Source: Peptococcaceae bacterium BICA1-7
GTDB taxonomy: Bacteria; Bacillota; Desulfotomaculia; Desulfotomaculales; Desulfocucumaceae
Direction: 5' to 3'
Length of the DNA stretch: 64,000 nt
Assembly (NCBI GenBank): GCA_000802095.1
Contig: JUEB01000001.1
Span: 248,001-312,000 of the forward strand
The position numbers were made by a program, and so were the translations under genes. Below are positions 8,163 through 17,044 of this stretch, in pieces; position 1 is the first letter of the stretch; every line of letters begins with the position of its first letter. Under the pieces are notes generated by a model that did no database searches, was not told the DNA's origin, and was given only the letters and a program-made list of their open reading frames with translations.

Positions 8163-8206
8163 TAAATTTTTATTGGCCAACACTGGTTCTCATAACAAGG
8201 GCACAA

Positions 8207-8238
8207 TGGTGCCAGTCCCTTAACTTTTTTAACTTATT
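8207..8238. repeat. GGTGCCAGTCCCTTAACTT repeat, copy 2
   Basis: Second copy of the repeat at 6861, identical over TTAACTTTTTTAACTTATT. Confidence 0.6.
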
Positions 8239-8320
8239 CTTTATCCTGCCTGCTAGTCAGTAAACTATGAATACGCTGTAAGCGTAAACCAAAGGACCGA
8301 CATAGGCACTATGTGTCAGG

Positions 8321-8351
8321 GTGTGTCAGGGGACGGTTCTTTAAGGGGACA
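8321..8351. repeat. REP-like repeat, copy 2
   Basis: GTGTGTCAGGGGACGGTTCT followed by TTAAGGGGAC; same core as 2954-2982 in the opposite orientation. Confidence 0.6.
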
Positions 8352-8459
8352 ATCGGAAGTTTTGCGCGTAAAAAGGGCTCAAACACTGCATTTTTACTGC
8401 ATTTTTGAGCCCCATTAACAAGTATGCGCATACACTAAACGCAAAATTTTTGATTGCCC
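8345..8459. repeat. nested inverted-repeat element (MITE-like or structured RNA)
   Basis: Outer arms GGGGACAATCGGAAGTTTTG (from 8345) and 8440-8459 are imperfect complements over about 20 bases. Inside, GGGCTCAAA (8375-8383) pairs with TTTGAGCCC (8404-8412), and the loop carries a short direct repeat (ACTGCATTTTT). No reading frame within. It could be a small non-autonomous element or a structured transcript. Confidence 0.5.
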
Positions 8460-8920
8460 AGAAGAAGGAAGTCGCGACTGGTATAACACTTGCTGTCTAT
8501 GGAATTTCAATTTAGTGATTATTTTCGCATGACTAAGATAAATGGCGTTTTAAACGCTTATCACGGTCATAATTTAAGAAAATACCTGGTTTATCTACTG
8601 CTATGGATTAGACGGTATATCCTAACTATACTACTTAAAACGTATTTGAAAAGCCATCGCGGAGCGATTTCGTTCTTCTTGCTTGCCCCTAGGGGTCCTA
8701 ACGGCACCGGATACTCAGGTTTTCTCCGACTTATTTCCTAATTAGTAAAAGACTTGTACCAACTATTAAAGGTACTAAGCAGCACCGGATAATTAATTTT
8801 TAAGATATTGCAGCAAATATACCCCAACACCCCAGCCATAGAATATTGGCTGATTTAAGGAGCTTAAGAAATGTGGGATTTTATCAGTGTGATTACTAGT
8901 CTAAACAGGAGGCATAGCAC
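8460..8920. other. AT-rich stretch without a credible gene
   Basis: An 83-codon open stretch (8490-8741) lacks a ribosome site and has no natural-looking composition, so I do not call it. A ribosome site for the next gene is at its end. Confidence 0.5.
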
Positions 8921-9473
8921 ATGAAAAAAATATCGCTTCGTGAAAAGTATACTGTTTTAATTTTTTGTGTAGTTATATTAGCAATTTTACTTTCTGCTAC
9001 TTATATTTTTGCGCAAAAGGATCAATCAGTAAATATTGATACTATACATAATAGATGATTTTAATTTCCGATTGAATTTCAGTACATACGGAAAATCTCA
9101 GATTGATACATACAAAGGAACACTTACTAAAGATCTTATTTTAGATGGAAGCAAGACTATTGAATTTAAAATACCTGATAATGTAAAAAAAGATATATAC
9201 AAATTAATGATGGATATTAATATTCTGTCTTATCCTGATACATTAAAAGTAGATGGAATGGCTATTACGCCCTCATGTGATTATGAATTGACAGTAACAA
9301 TAAACGGGAAAACCAAAACTATTATATGGAAAGAAGGATTCCCTCCTTTTATGACTGATAACCTTTCAAAAGAAAATCAAAATTTCTTAAAGTTAGTAAA
9401 ACATATAGATGACTATATTTGCAGCACTGAAGAATATAAAAAGATGCCCAAAGAGAGAGGTGCATATGATTAG
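8921..9473 (+). pseudogene. exported hypothetical protein with a frameshift near residue 38
   Basis: ATG 8921 with an AGGAGG site encodes a signal peptide (basic start, hydrophobic LIFCVVILAILLSATYIFA) and runs into a stop at about 9056. One frame over, the mature protein continues DDFNFRLNFSTYGKSQIDTY to 9473, containing a beta-rich segment (YELTVTINGKTKTIIWKEG). A single-base slip between 9030 and 9048 joins both. The whole would be about 184 residues and exported, perhaps retained by its N-terminal helix. Family not recognised. It is either a young pseudogene or a sequence error. Confidence 0.6.
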
Positions 9474-9484
9474 TTCAATGGTCC

Positions 9485-9507
9485 GGATGGTGCCAGGCTC
9501 TTAACTT
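9485..9507. repeat. GGTGCCAGGCTCTTAACTT repeat, copy 3
   Basis: Third copy, followed by a GTGTCAGGGGACGG unit at 9531-9544, just ahead of the DUF4157 gene. Confidence 0.6.
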
Positions 9508-9620
9508 AAGTGACATGGTTTTCGCAGGACGTGTCAGGGGACGGCAGGTTGTGTGAAAAGAAGCAATGCGTTAACATACATTCCAATATAAGATGCAGGA
9601 AAACTGTTGGGAGGCGCTGT

Positions 9621-11126
9621 ATGTCGGAGCGTGAAAAACCAAGCACACAACAGAAAATAGGCAGCAACACAGGTCAATCAGCAAACATAAGTAATTTATC
9701 ACTAACGGAAGCGCCTCATCCGGCCGCAATCCTTCAAAGGGTAAAGATGCATCCACAATCCCTTACATCCGCGGATGTTATGCAACTTCAAAGGAGCATC
9801 GGCAATCGGGCAGTCAGCCGATTTTTAAAGGGAAAAGGGATTGCCAGCGAAAATCATGAGCCTGTGCAGAAAAAGGTGCAGGCTGCTGGAGAGGAGTCAT
9901 TAACTGGACGCTCACAGGCCAAGTTGATTGATCCAGCTGAAGAAAACATTCAGATGAAAAGGGAGAATAATACCGGCCTGCCGGACAGCCTTAAGAACGG
10001 TGTGGAAAATCTGTCCGGCATTAATATGAGCAATGTAAGGGTACATTACAATTCGAGTAAACCTGCTCAAGTTGGGGCGCTGGCATATACACAGGGCACG
10101 GATATACATGTTGCCCAGGGGCAGGAGAAACATTTGCCGCATGAGGCCTGGCACGTGGTTCAGCAGGCACAGGGACGGGTCAGACCAACCTTGCGGTTGA
10201 ATGGGGCAGCGATAAATGATGAGGCAATGTTGGAGAATGAAGCAGATAAATTGGGTACAGCTGCAAAAAAGGAAACAGACCATACACGTCAGCTTAAAAA
10301 AAATCCCATACTTGCTAAAAGTGAGGGAGATACTCTTCAGCTGGCAAAGGATGTCTGCAGCAAAGCTTATTTTACTAAGCCAGTTGATTATTTGAAAGAA
10401 ACCTTTCCCGATACCAATATATCTGAAAACGCAGGTAGTGGTGGAATCCTGGATGAACCAATGAAAAGATTGGTTTTAGCGCTAAAAAAATATAAAGCCG
10501 GTGTTCTTAAGGGCCTGGAAAATGAGATTGTCAGGCTGAGTGAGATAAAAAACCGAAACAAGGAAGATGAAGAAAAATTCCAGGTCATAGCTCCCTGGTA
10601 TAAACAAATTGATGATAACGTAAATGATCTGGATAGTGCTTATACCTGGGTAAAGCAGCACACGCTTCAGATATCAAAGTACCTGCCAAACATATTGACA
10701 ATAAAGCATCAAAAAGTTTCCCAAGATAAAGATACGCACACTTTTCATTTTGACCGTGGCTATGTAAAACTTACCGATAAAGAATTAACAGATCAGGAGA
10801 TAAACAGTAAGCCTGAAAGAGCATCAAGGTTAAGAGTGGTAAATGGTCCATGGGATAGAGGATGGGTAAGAGGTCACAGTTCTATAAGCAGGAAGGAACA
10901 CCGGTTTATTGAACATGTACATGTGGATAAAGACACTTCAGATGGAATTGATATATATAACACAGATAATAAAAATGATTTAACTACAGTCAGTTCTCAT
11001 AATATTAATGATAGGAGTAATTTTAGCGTCCAAAATGACGGTAAACAGGAGGAAGCTATCAAGGGTGCTGAAAGTAAAGCACATGATGAGGCCTATGTAG
11101 AATACAAAAAATTGGCAGATAAGTAG
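9621..11126 (+). CDS. DUF4157 protein, polymorphic toxin-like, with novel C-terminus
   Basis: ATG 9621 follows a GGGAGGCG site; the frame is open further upstream but has no better start. In the 501-residue product, residues 49-68 (TSADVMQLQRSIGNRAVSR) match the leader often found in DUF4157 proteins. Residues 119-190 are DUF4157 (LPDSLKNGVENLSGINMSNV, then VRVHYNSSKPAQVGALAYTQ), with the metallopeptidase-like HEAWH at 174-178. The remaining 300 residues match nothing I know; they contain a Trp/Arg/His-rich stretch (VNGPWDRGWVRGHSSISRKE) followed by HRFIEHVHV. DUF4157 proteins are commonly linked to contractile injection systems and toxin delivery. The C-terminus may be the effector domain, which is inference. 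No signal peptide. Confidence 0.8.
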   Translation: MSEREKPSTQQKIGSNTGQSANISNLSLTEAPHPAAILQRVKMHPQSLTSADVMQLQRSIGNRAVSRFLKGKGIASENHEPVQKKVQAAGEESLTGRSQAKLIDPAEENIQMKRENNTGLPDSLKNGVENLSGINMSNVRVHYNSSKPAQVGALAYTQGTDIHVAQGQEKHLPHEAWHVVQQAQGRVRPTLRLNGAAINDEAMLENEADKLGTAAKKETDHTRQLKKNPILAKSEGDTLQLAKDVCSKAYFTKPVDYLKETFPDTNISENAGSGGILDEPMKRLVLALKKYKAGVLKGLENEIVRLSEIKNRNKEDEEKFQVIAPWYKQIDDNVNDLDSAYTWVKQHTLQISKYLPNILTIKHQKVSQDKDTHTFHFDRGYVKLTDKELTDQEINSKPERASRLRVVNGPWDRGWVRGHSSISRKEHRFIEHVHVDKDTSDGIDIYNTDNKNDLTTVSSHNINDRSNFSVQNDGKQEEAIKGAESKAHDEAYVEYKKLADK

Positions 11127-11195
11127 GTATATGGCGTACTGCGGAGAGTGCCAGGAGTCAGGAATTCAAATTAGCCGGCTCTGGAGGAGAGATTA

Positions 11196-12593
11196 ATGTC
11201 TACTTCTTTTAGCAATGGGACAATAAGAACCGGGCGATGGCATTATATCTTGAGAAACAACTTAAAAAAACTGTTTATACTGGCTTTCATGTTATATCTC
11301 TCTATTCAGGGAACACTCCCGGCAAGTGCCATGGGAAATATGCAAGTGGAGTGGCAAAGCACTATTGGCTGGGTAGGCTATCGTGAGCGCGTGGTTGCCA
11401 TATACCAGGCTGTTGACGGATATACGGCAGTGGTGGAAAAAGAGCTGGGAGTAGGGCCAATGAGCACTATACCTGTAAGCCGCGACATATACATGGTGAG
11501 GCTGGACTTTATCGGTAAAAAAGTATGGGAAAGGCTAATTGCCGCGAACTGTGAGAAGAATAGCAGGTCACTGCAGGCCAGAGAAGGAGATTTAGTTGTT
11601 GCTTTCACAGAAAAATCACCGCAAAATAATCAATTACCTAGAGATATTACAATAATAAGAGTCGATTCCTCCGGCAACAAAATATGGGGAGAAACATTGG
11701 GCGGCGAAAGGGATGAATACCTTTCTTGCATTGAGAAAACGCCTGATGGAGGCTTTTTAATTGCAGGCAGCTCCAATTCGTTCAGCGGCGGGAATGATTA
11801 TGACGTATATCTGGTTAAGCTCAATGTTTCGGGTGAAAATGTCTGGGAAAAAACATACGGCGGAAAAGGCGATGAAAAGGGGTATGCCACAGTTCAGTCC
11901 AATGACGGTGACTGCCTGGTCGTGGGTAGTTCTTATTCTGCAACCAGCGGCAATATTGATGATGTAAACATGGCCAAAACTGATTCATCAGGAAGCATAG
12001 CATGGAAAAAAACCTTTGGCAGCAGTGGTCCTGACAACATTAAGACAGTGCAGCGCACCGATGACGGGGGACTCATTATGATAGGCACCACCGGTTCGTT
12101 CCCGGGTTGGGAAAACATTTGGCTTATTAAAGTTGACGCCTCCGGAGAGAAAACCTGGGAAAAGGTTTTCGGTAGTGACAACCACGACTATGGCATTTCG
12201 GTAAAAGAAGCATCAGACGGAGGTTTCATTGTGTTTGGGGATACCCGGCCCTTTGGCGAAGGGAGCTCTGCATTATTGATAAGAGCAGACTCTCATGGCA
12301 AAAAAATATGGGAGAAAACTTTCGGGAAAAACTTTTGGACCACAGATGTTCTTCAGGCTGGTGCCGATTCGATAATCGTGGGTGAGGAAGATGGAAACAC
12401 CCGGATTATTAATACCGGGCCAGACGGCAATCAACTATGGGAGAAATCGCTGTCAGGGGTAGCTCCGGTATCTATATGGCAGACTGATTCTGAAAGTGTT
12501 ATCATCGCTGGCACAACTCACTCCACGGACAGGTGGAGTGATATTTCCATAGTAAAACTTAATCTTGATCAATCCTCAGGATATATCCAATGA
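11196..12593 (+). CDS. exported beta-propeller-like repeat protein
   Basis: ATG 11196 with GGAGGAGA upstream. A signal peptide (helix about residues 25-43, cleavage near ASA-MG) leads into tandem repeats of about 50 residues with the pattern DGGFLIAGSSNSFSGGNDYD, VYLVKLN..GE..WEKTYGG. At least five units are visible, the last one weak. These resemble the repeats of secreted bacterial propellers. It probably acts outside the cell as a binding or structural module. It lies 70 bases after the DUF4157 gene and may share its transcript. Confidence 0.75.
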   Translation: MSTSFSNGTIRTGRWHYILRNNLKKLFILAFMLYLSIQGTLPASAMGNMQVEWQSTIGWVGYRERVVAIYQAVDGYTAVVEKELGVGPMSTIPVSRDIYMVRLDFIGKKVWERLIAANCEKNSRSLQAREGDLVVAFTEKSPQNNQLPRDITIIRVDSSGNKIWGETLGGERDEYLSCIEKTPDGGFLIAGSSNSFSGGNDYDVYLVKLNVSGENVWEKTYGGKGDEKGYATVQSNDGDCLVVGSSYSATSGNIDDVNMAKTDSSGSIAWKKTFGSSGPDNIKTVQRTDDGGLIMIGTTGSFPGWENIWLIKVDASGEKTWEKVFGSDNHDYGISVKEASDGGFIVFGDTRPFGEGSSALLIRADSHGKKIWEKTFGKNFWTTDVLQAGADSIIVGEEDGNTRIINTGPDGNQLWEKSLSGVAPVSIWQTDSESVIIAGTTHSTDRWSDISIVKLNLDQSSGYIQ

Positions 12594-12594
12594 T

Positions 12595-12669
12595 ACATAC
12601 ACTAAGGTTCTTAGTCTACTGTCCCCTTGACAAAGGGACTGTCAGAAAGGATTCCCGACAAATCTAAGA
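12595..12669. repeat. degenerate REP-like hairpin
   Basis: CTGTCCCCTTGACAAAGGGACTG (about 12616-12640) forms a GTCCC/GGGAC stem resembling the GTGTCAGGGGACGG units. Confidence 0.35.
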
Positions 12670-13254
12670 ATGGTGTTGTTTTCGATGAGTATCATGCATT
12701 ATATTGCGGCAAGTAAAGAACTGCCTTTGGGCGATTACGGCAAAAAAAAGTCCAAAGAGACTAATATTGAAAAGATAAAAAAAGCAATCCGGATCAAGTC
12801 GGCTGAGATACCAAAGGATTCTGTTCCTCTTGAGCAAATCATGGATTTATCTTTTATAAAAGAAGATGAAATTGAAGTGTATGATTCAATTGAGGATGCG
12901 GCAGGCATTTTTATTCATAGTATCTTTTCATGGGAAGATGCAGTAAGGAAACAATTTAAAAATAAATTTATTTATAAAGTCACTCCTAATTTTGGCAATT
13001 TCATATTAAATGATAAGATTAAAAGCAGCGACAATGAAACCTATAAGGCAAACACGAAATGTATTAGCGCGCTCTTTGATTATATACGTCGATATATATG
13101 TGACAATGAGGAGGTTGAAATCTATACCTGCTGGGCTGGTGAGGAAAACAAAGAAAGGAATCACCATTTGAATATGTTGATTGAGCTAAAAACCTTTAGT
13201 ATTGGTGATAGCTTTGAATTAAAAGAGAGACAGTATATATTGATAAAAGTATAA
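12670..13254 (+). CDS. hypothetical cytoplasmic protein (about 190 aa), possible partner of the DUF4157 locus
   Basis: The start is uncertain: ATG codons at 12670, 12685 and 12694 all lack a strong ribosome site; IMHYIAASKELPLGDYG is the natural-looking N-terminus. The protein is soluble and charged, with no domain I can name and a Trp/Cys patch (YTCWAGEENKERNHH) near residue 160. Its place behind a toxin-like gene would suit an immunity or accessory role, but this is only inference from position. Confidence 0.6.
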   Translation: MVLFSMSIMHYIAASKELPLGDYGKKKSKETNIEKIKKAIRIKSAEIPKDSVPLEQIMDLSFIKEDEIEVYDSIEDAAGIFIHSIFSWEDAVRKQFKNKFIYKVTPNFGNFILNDKIKSSDNETYKANTKCISALFDYIRRYICDNEEVEIYTCWAGEENKERNHHLNMLIELKTFSIGDSFELKERQYILIKV

Positions 13255-13303
13255 GTCATGTTTATCTATGATTTTTTGAGTCGTTGCATTATTATTTAGG
13301 AAG

Positions 13304-13666
13304 CTATAGCTTGTGCCCAACACCACGAGATAACTGGTAGATGATGAATTGATTGAGGCTTACTTTTTCCTCCCTGGCTTTTTCCGATAATGCCCTATGC
13401 AGCGATTTTGGCATACGAACCCGGAGTTGTCCGGAATAATCCTCATTTGCGGGTTCAGGTATAGGGCGGCCTAATTCCATACTGGCTTCGATCCAGTCTT
13501 TTTTTGCTTCGTTGACATTTTCAATGGCTTCTTGGGAGGTTTCACCGTCAGACATACAGCCAGGAAGGAGCGGGATTTCAGCAAACCATCCGCCACCTTC
13601 AGCATCGGAAAGTTTTCTTATCTTAATTTGGTAATTTAAGTTAAGGTAATATTCCAGTTTTTTCAT
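13304..13666 (-). CDS. hicB: HicB-family antitoxin
   Basis: The 120-residue product has the two HicB parts: an N-terminal partial RNase-H-like domain (GGGWFAEIPLLPGCMSDGET, about 24-43) and a C-terminal ribbon-helix-helix (RVRMPKSLHRALSEKAREEK, about 81-100). HicB normally neutralises the mRNA interferase HicA and represses its own promoter. Here the gene start overlaps the stop of a HicA remnant by one base (13666), the usual operon arrangement. With HicA truncated, this antitoxin is probably an orphan. Confidence 0.9.
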   Translation of the reverse strand: MKKLEYYLNLNYQIKIRKLSDAEGGGWFAEIPLLPGCMSDGETSQEAIENVNEAKKDWIEASMELGRPIPEPANEDYSGQLRVRMPKSLHRALSEKAREEKVSLNQFIIYQLSRGVGHKL

Positions 13667-13820
13667 TATGACTCACTTCTTTCTTTCAGTCTTTTGATTG
13701 CCGCTATTGCCTGTTTGACATAAATAGCTTTGATAGGTCTGGTTTTGGGGATTGAAAGCAATTCCGTCAAATCTGGGTGGTAGTATATGTAGTGACTGAT
13801 GGTACCATATACGGAACCAT
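13666..13820 (-). pseudogene. hicA: 3' remnant of the hicA toxin gene
   Basis: About 50 codons read on the minus strand end at 13666 and give a HicA-like C-terminus (SHYIYYHPDLTELLSIPKTR, then PIKAIYVKQAIAAIKRLKER). Stop codons lie directly upstream at about 13822, and the usual first 30 residues are missing. The catalytic His may survive in SHYIYYHP, but no start codon or ribosome site is left. Read as a truncated, inactive toxin gene. Confidence 0.65.
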
Positions 13821-14057
13821 TTTATCAAGCAAATGGTAGCAATAATTCGTTACTCAACTTTCGCAGGACTAAAGTTGAGTTAATAATACATACAAAATGG
13901 GCTTTTTCAAATTATCGCCACCCTCATAGTCAAATGGAGAATTGGAGGGGTTTCCCCCTCCGTATATTCTATTGGGATTGAGGCAAAAGGTAACCGGTAC
14001 TGGCATAAGATACCGATTTTACGTTGTTTTAGAATAATAATTGGGTATTTTTTAACT

Positions 14058-14077
14058 AAGCTGGAGCCAGCTTTTTT
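14058..14077 (+). terminator. terminator-like hairpin without an obvious upstream gene
   Basis: AAGCTGG-AG-CCAGCTT with T6. Nothing coding precedes it on this strand for 250 bases. Confidence 0.5.
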
Positions 14078-14188
14078 AACAGAATTTTGGAATGGATTTT
14101 TCACATATTCTGCGGTCCCCTGTCAACCCTCAATATATATATATATTGGCAACGAAAGGAAAATTAAAATAAATGTCGAAATTTTTTA

Positions 14189-14234
14189 TTATTAATAAGC
14201 CCGGGCATCATCCCCGGATGCAGCGTATTAATAA
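14189..14234. promoter_or_regulatory. nested inverted repeat in the chemoreceptor leader
   Basis: TTATTAATA (14189-14197) and TATTAATAA (14226-14234) are perfect complements flanking a GC-rich core that can form CCGGG/CCCGG or GCATC/GATGC stems. It lies 32 bases before the chemoreceptor start and may be an operator or leader structure. Confidence 0.45.
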
Positions 14235-14265
14235 TTCCAGCAAATTTTGAGGGGAGGAACAGTAA

Positions 14266-15843
14266 ATGTCGTTGAGTATTAAGCAGAGGCTACTTCTGTC
14301 ATTTGGGCTGATCATTGCACTGGCAATAGTTGTTGGATTGGTAGGGCTAATAAATCTGGGTCAGGTTAACCAAATGGTTGACCAAATGTCCAACAATGTA
14401 CTTCCTGGCATTAAATACGCCAAAAGCATAGATGATAACATATCGGACTACAGGTCGGCCATCCGTGGGTACGTACTGTCATCAAGCGCATCGGAAAAGG
14501 AACGGGCTGAAAAGGAAATAAGCCAGGCTCTGGCCGATCTGGAGACAAATAAGAAAGAGTATGAAAAGACTATATCCACAGAGGAAGACCAGTCAACATA
14601 TGATCAATTCAACACTAACTGGAATAATTATTTTAAATACAACGTCATGGCCCTGGACCAGTCCCGGCAGGGCAATGACGAAGAAGCCCGGGCAATACTT
14701 AACGGCAGCATAACCCAGCACTACGGCAGAACCCAAAATGAGCTGGATAAAATGGTTAATTTGAAGAATAGCCGGGCTAATGAAATGTACCAAATGAGCC
14801 AGAAGAAAAATAGTTTAGCAAAAATTACAATAATGGCATCCATTGTATTGGCCGCCCTGGCAGGCCTGCTGCTCTCGATCCGGATATCCCGCCGGATTGC
14901 CGACAGCCTGGCCGCAGTTGCCAAGGAGGCCGGGCGGCTGGCTGACGGAGACCTCACAGCAAAAGATATATCTGTCCGGGGCAAGGATGAAATCGCCCGT
15001 CTGGTAAAAGCCTTCAACCACATGAAAAACAATCTAAAAACTACCTTTCAGCAGCTGACGGATATCTCTAAAACACTTTACGTTTCGGCCCAGGAACTTG
15101 CCGGCCAGGCCCAGCAGACATCGGCTGGGGCCAATGAAACTGCGGCGGCAGTGGGAGAAATCTCCTCAACGGTGGATGAGGTGTCGCTTAATGCGCAGAA
15201 TGTGGCCACCGCAGCCGGGGAGGCTTCAAAGAATGCGCTAGAAGGCTCCCAAAATATTCAACGGATAAACACACAGATGAACTCCATCGTGACTACAAGC
15301 AACTCAGCAGCCAGTGTCATAAATGAACTTACGGCAACCCTCGAAAGGGTTAACCAGATAGTGGAGCTTATTACCAGCATAGCAGACCAGACCAACCTCC
15401 TGGCCTTAAACGCTGCAATTGAGGCGGCCCGGGCCGGCGAGCAGGGCCGGGGCTTTGCGGTAGTTGCAGAGGAAGTCCGAAAGCTGGCCGAACAGTCGGC
15501 TGAGGCCGCAAAACAAATAAGCCAGCTTATTTTGCAGGTTCAGGATGAATCCGAAAAAGCTGTCACCGCCATGTCTGAGGGAAATCTCCAGATTAAAAAC
15601 GGTGAAAAAGTAATCAGGGAAACAGGCCAAAGCTTTAATGGCATAATAAACATTATTGAGGGTCTGGCCAAGCAAATCCAGGACGTTGCAGCCGCAACCG
15701 AGCAGGTGTCTTCCGGCGTACAGAACATAGCTGCCAACACGGAACAGCAGACTGCATCAATGGAAGAAGTCAGCGCTGCAGCCGAGCAGGTTACCGGCAT
15801 GGCTAACAAGATGGACGATATTGTAAAGCGTTTTAATTTCTAA
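14266..15843 (+). CDS. methyl-accepting chemotaxis protein
   Basis: ATG 14266 with GGGGAGGA upstream; 525 residues. There is a membrane helix at about 10-32, a helical periplasmic-side sensor of the 4HB type (30-185), a second helix at about 187-206, HAMP at 206-260, and a long signalling coil. The conserved tip is at about 377-405 ([35 protein letters not shown]). It relays an extracellular signal to CheA/CheW. The 4HB sensor gives no ligand. The gene is monocistronic, with a strong hairpin following. Confidence 0.95.
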   Translation: MSLSIKQRLLLSFGLIIALAIVVGLVGLINLGQVNQMVDQMSNNVLPGIKYAKSIDDNISDYRSAIRGYVLSSSASEKERAEKEISQALADLETNKKEYEKTISTEEDQSTYDQFNTNWNNYFKYNVMALDQSRQGNDEEARAILNGSITQHYGRTQNELDKMVNLKNSRANEMYQMSQKKNSLAKITIMASIVLAALAGLLLSIRISRRIADSLAAVAKEAGRLADGDLTAKDISVRGKDEIARLVKAFNHMKNNLKTTFQQLTDISKTLYVSAQELAGQAQQTSAGANETAAAVGEISSTVDEVSLNAQNVATAAGEASKNALEGSQNIQRINTQMNSIVTTSNSAASVINELTATLERVNQIVELITSIADQTNLLALNAAIEAARAGEQGRGFAVVAEEVRKLAEQSAEAAKQISQLILQVQDESEKAVTAMSEGNLQIKNGEKVIRETGQSFNGIINIIEGLAKQIQDVAAATEQVSSGVQNIAANTEQQTASMEEVSAAAEQVTGMANKMDDIVKRFNF

Positions 15844-15904
15844 TCGCACTACCAGGCAAACAAAGGTGTGAAAACTGGTTAAATAGCAAACATAAATCCA
15901 CATT

Positions 15905-15935
15905 AATTAGCCAGGGGTAGTCCCCCTGGCTAATT
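15905..15935 (+). terminator. hairpin after the chemoreceptor gene
   Basis: AATTAGCCAGGGG pairs with CCCCTGGCTAATT, a 13-bp stem; only a weak T tail. The next 260 bases to 16198 hold nothing I can identify. Confidence 0.7.
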
Positions 15936-16198
15936 GTATGTCAATGTTCAGGTATCAGCTAGACAGTTTTATAATAAGCCATTCCAATAATCCCTGAAGG
16001 ATACCTGCTTTTGGCGTCTTCCGCTATGGCCTGAAATTATACTTAGGATTTTGACTGTGTGGTTTGCCTGGGATACATTAACCCGTGGTTTTCTCCTCTT
16101 ATCCCCTAAACACTATTATACAGGCTCCTCTTCTGGCAGGTTTATTGATCTTACACCTTATTGGCGCAATAAAGCTGATCAGGACTTTAGGGGGTTAA

Positions 16199-16783
16199 TT
16201 ATGCCTCTCTTTTTTTATGCAGGCCATCAATAAAAAGCTTGCTAAAGGTATCTGATATCTGCCCCGGAGTCATCGGGCCTTCTGGGTCCAGCCACATGTA
16301 CGTCCAGTTGCACATGCCAAAAAGAGCCTTTGATACAATATTTATATCAAAGTCATCCTTGAAATCCCCTCTTTCAATTCCCTGCCGGATAACCTTCCTG
16401 AATATTTCCTCATACCTGTCTCTTTTCTCTTTGATTATCTTAATCTTATCCTCGGAAAGATTCTTTAAGCCATGGTAAAAAATTACTACATTCGGTCTAT
16501 TCTTTACGTGGGTATAAACCTCATAATCTATAAGCTTGTGAAGCTTTTCAGCCGGACTTAAATCATCATTCAGCGCCACCTTTTCAATATTGTTCAAATG
16601 CGAGTCAATACAAAAACTCTCTTGCAATGCAAAAAGGATATCGTTTTTGCTGGGAAAATAATGAAAGAACCCACCCTTGCTGACTCCGGCCCCTTCACTT
16701 ATTTCCTGGATCGATGTCTGATGATAGCCCTTTTCATCAAAAAGATGCAGTGCAGACTCCAGTATCTTATCTCTTGTATTCAT
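16199..16783 (-). CDS. TetR/AcrR-family regulator
   Basis: ATG 16783 has an AGAGG site; the frame is open for 33 more codons upstream but without a natural N-terminus. The 194-residue protein starts MNTRDKILESALHLFDEKGY and has the TetR helix-turn-helix (TSIQEISEGAGVSKGGFFHY at about 22-41). The C-terminal domain is all-helical and binds a ligand that cannot be read from sequence. It is divergent from the acyl-CoA carboxylase/ligase operon, whose promoter carries a TetR-type palindrome. It is the likely repressor of that operon, released by an acyl-CoA or similar compound (inference). Confidence 0.9.
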   Translation of the reverse strand: MNTRDKILESALHLFDEKGYHQTSIQEISEGAGVSKGGFFHYFPSKNDILFALQESFCIDSHLNNIEKVALNDDLSPAEKLHKLIDYEVYTHVKNRPNVVIFYHGLKNLSEDKIKIIKEKRDRYEEIFRKVIRQGIERGDFKDDFDINIVSKALFGMCNWTYMWLDPEGPMTPGQISDTFSKLFIDGLHKKREA

Positions 16784-17044
16784 TTTCCCAAAGCCTCTTT
16801 TCTCCCCAATGAGTATTTGCCTTACACAGGCGTTTAACAGTGGGGGCAGCTTTTTTCCGCACACATCATAAAAAGACCACACCGATATAACAGCAATGCG
16901 GTTAATTACTTTACACCCGGCATAACGGCTTCCTCTGTAAGGGAAGTTGCAGTTAAAGACCAGATTAACCCTCTAGGATGGCCAAATTATATAACCTTGC
17001 CAGGGCCAAGTCAATAAGGTTTAACCTGCTGTCTAATATAGTAA

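Larger units (their letters stand above)
13821..14265. other. 445-bp region with hairpins upstream of the chemoreceptor
   Basis: No credible gene. It contains a stem GGAGGGG/CCCCCTCC (13944-13961), a terminator-like hairpin with T6 (14058-14077), an AT repeat (ATATATATATAT at about 14135) and the inverted repeat at 14189-14234. Confidence 0.5.

Noticed and set aside
8490-8741. 83-codon open frame in the AT-rich gap
   Set aside because: No ribosome site and no family resemblance.
16051-16233. 60-codon open frame after the chemoreceptor
   Set aside because: No start signal; overlaps the end of the TetR gene.
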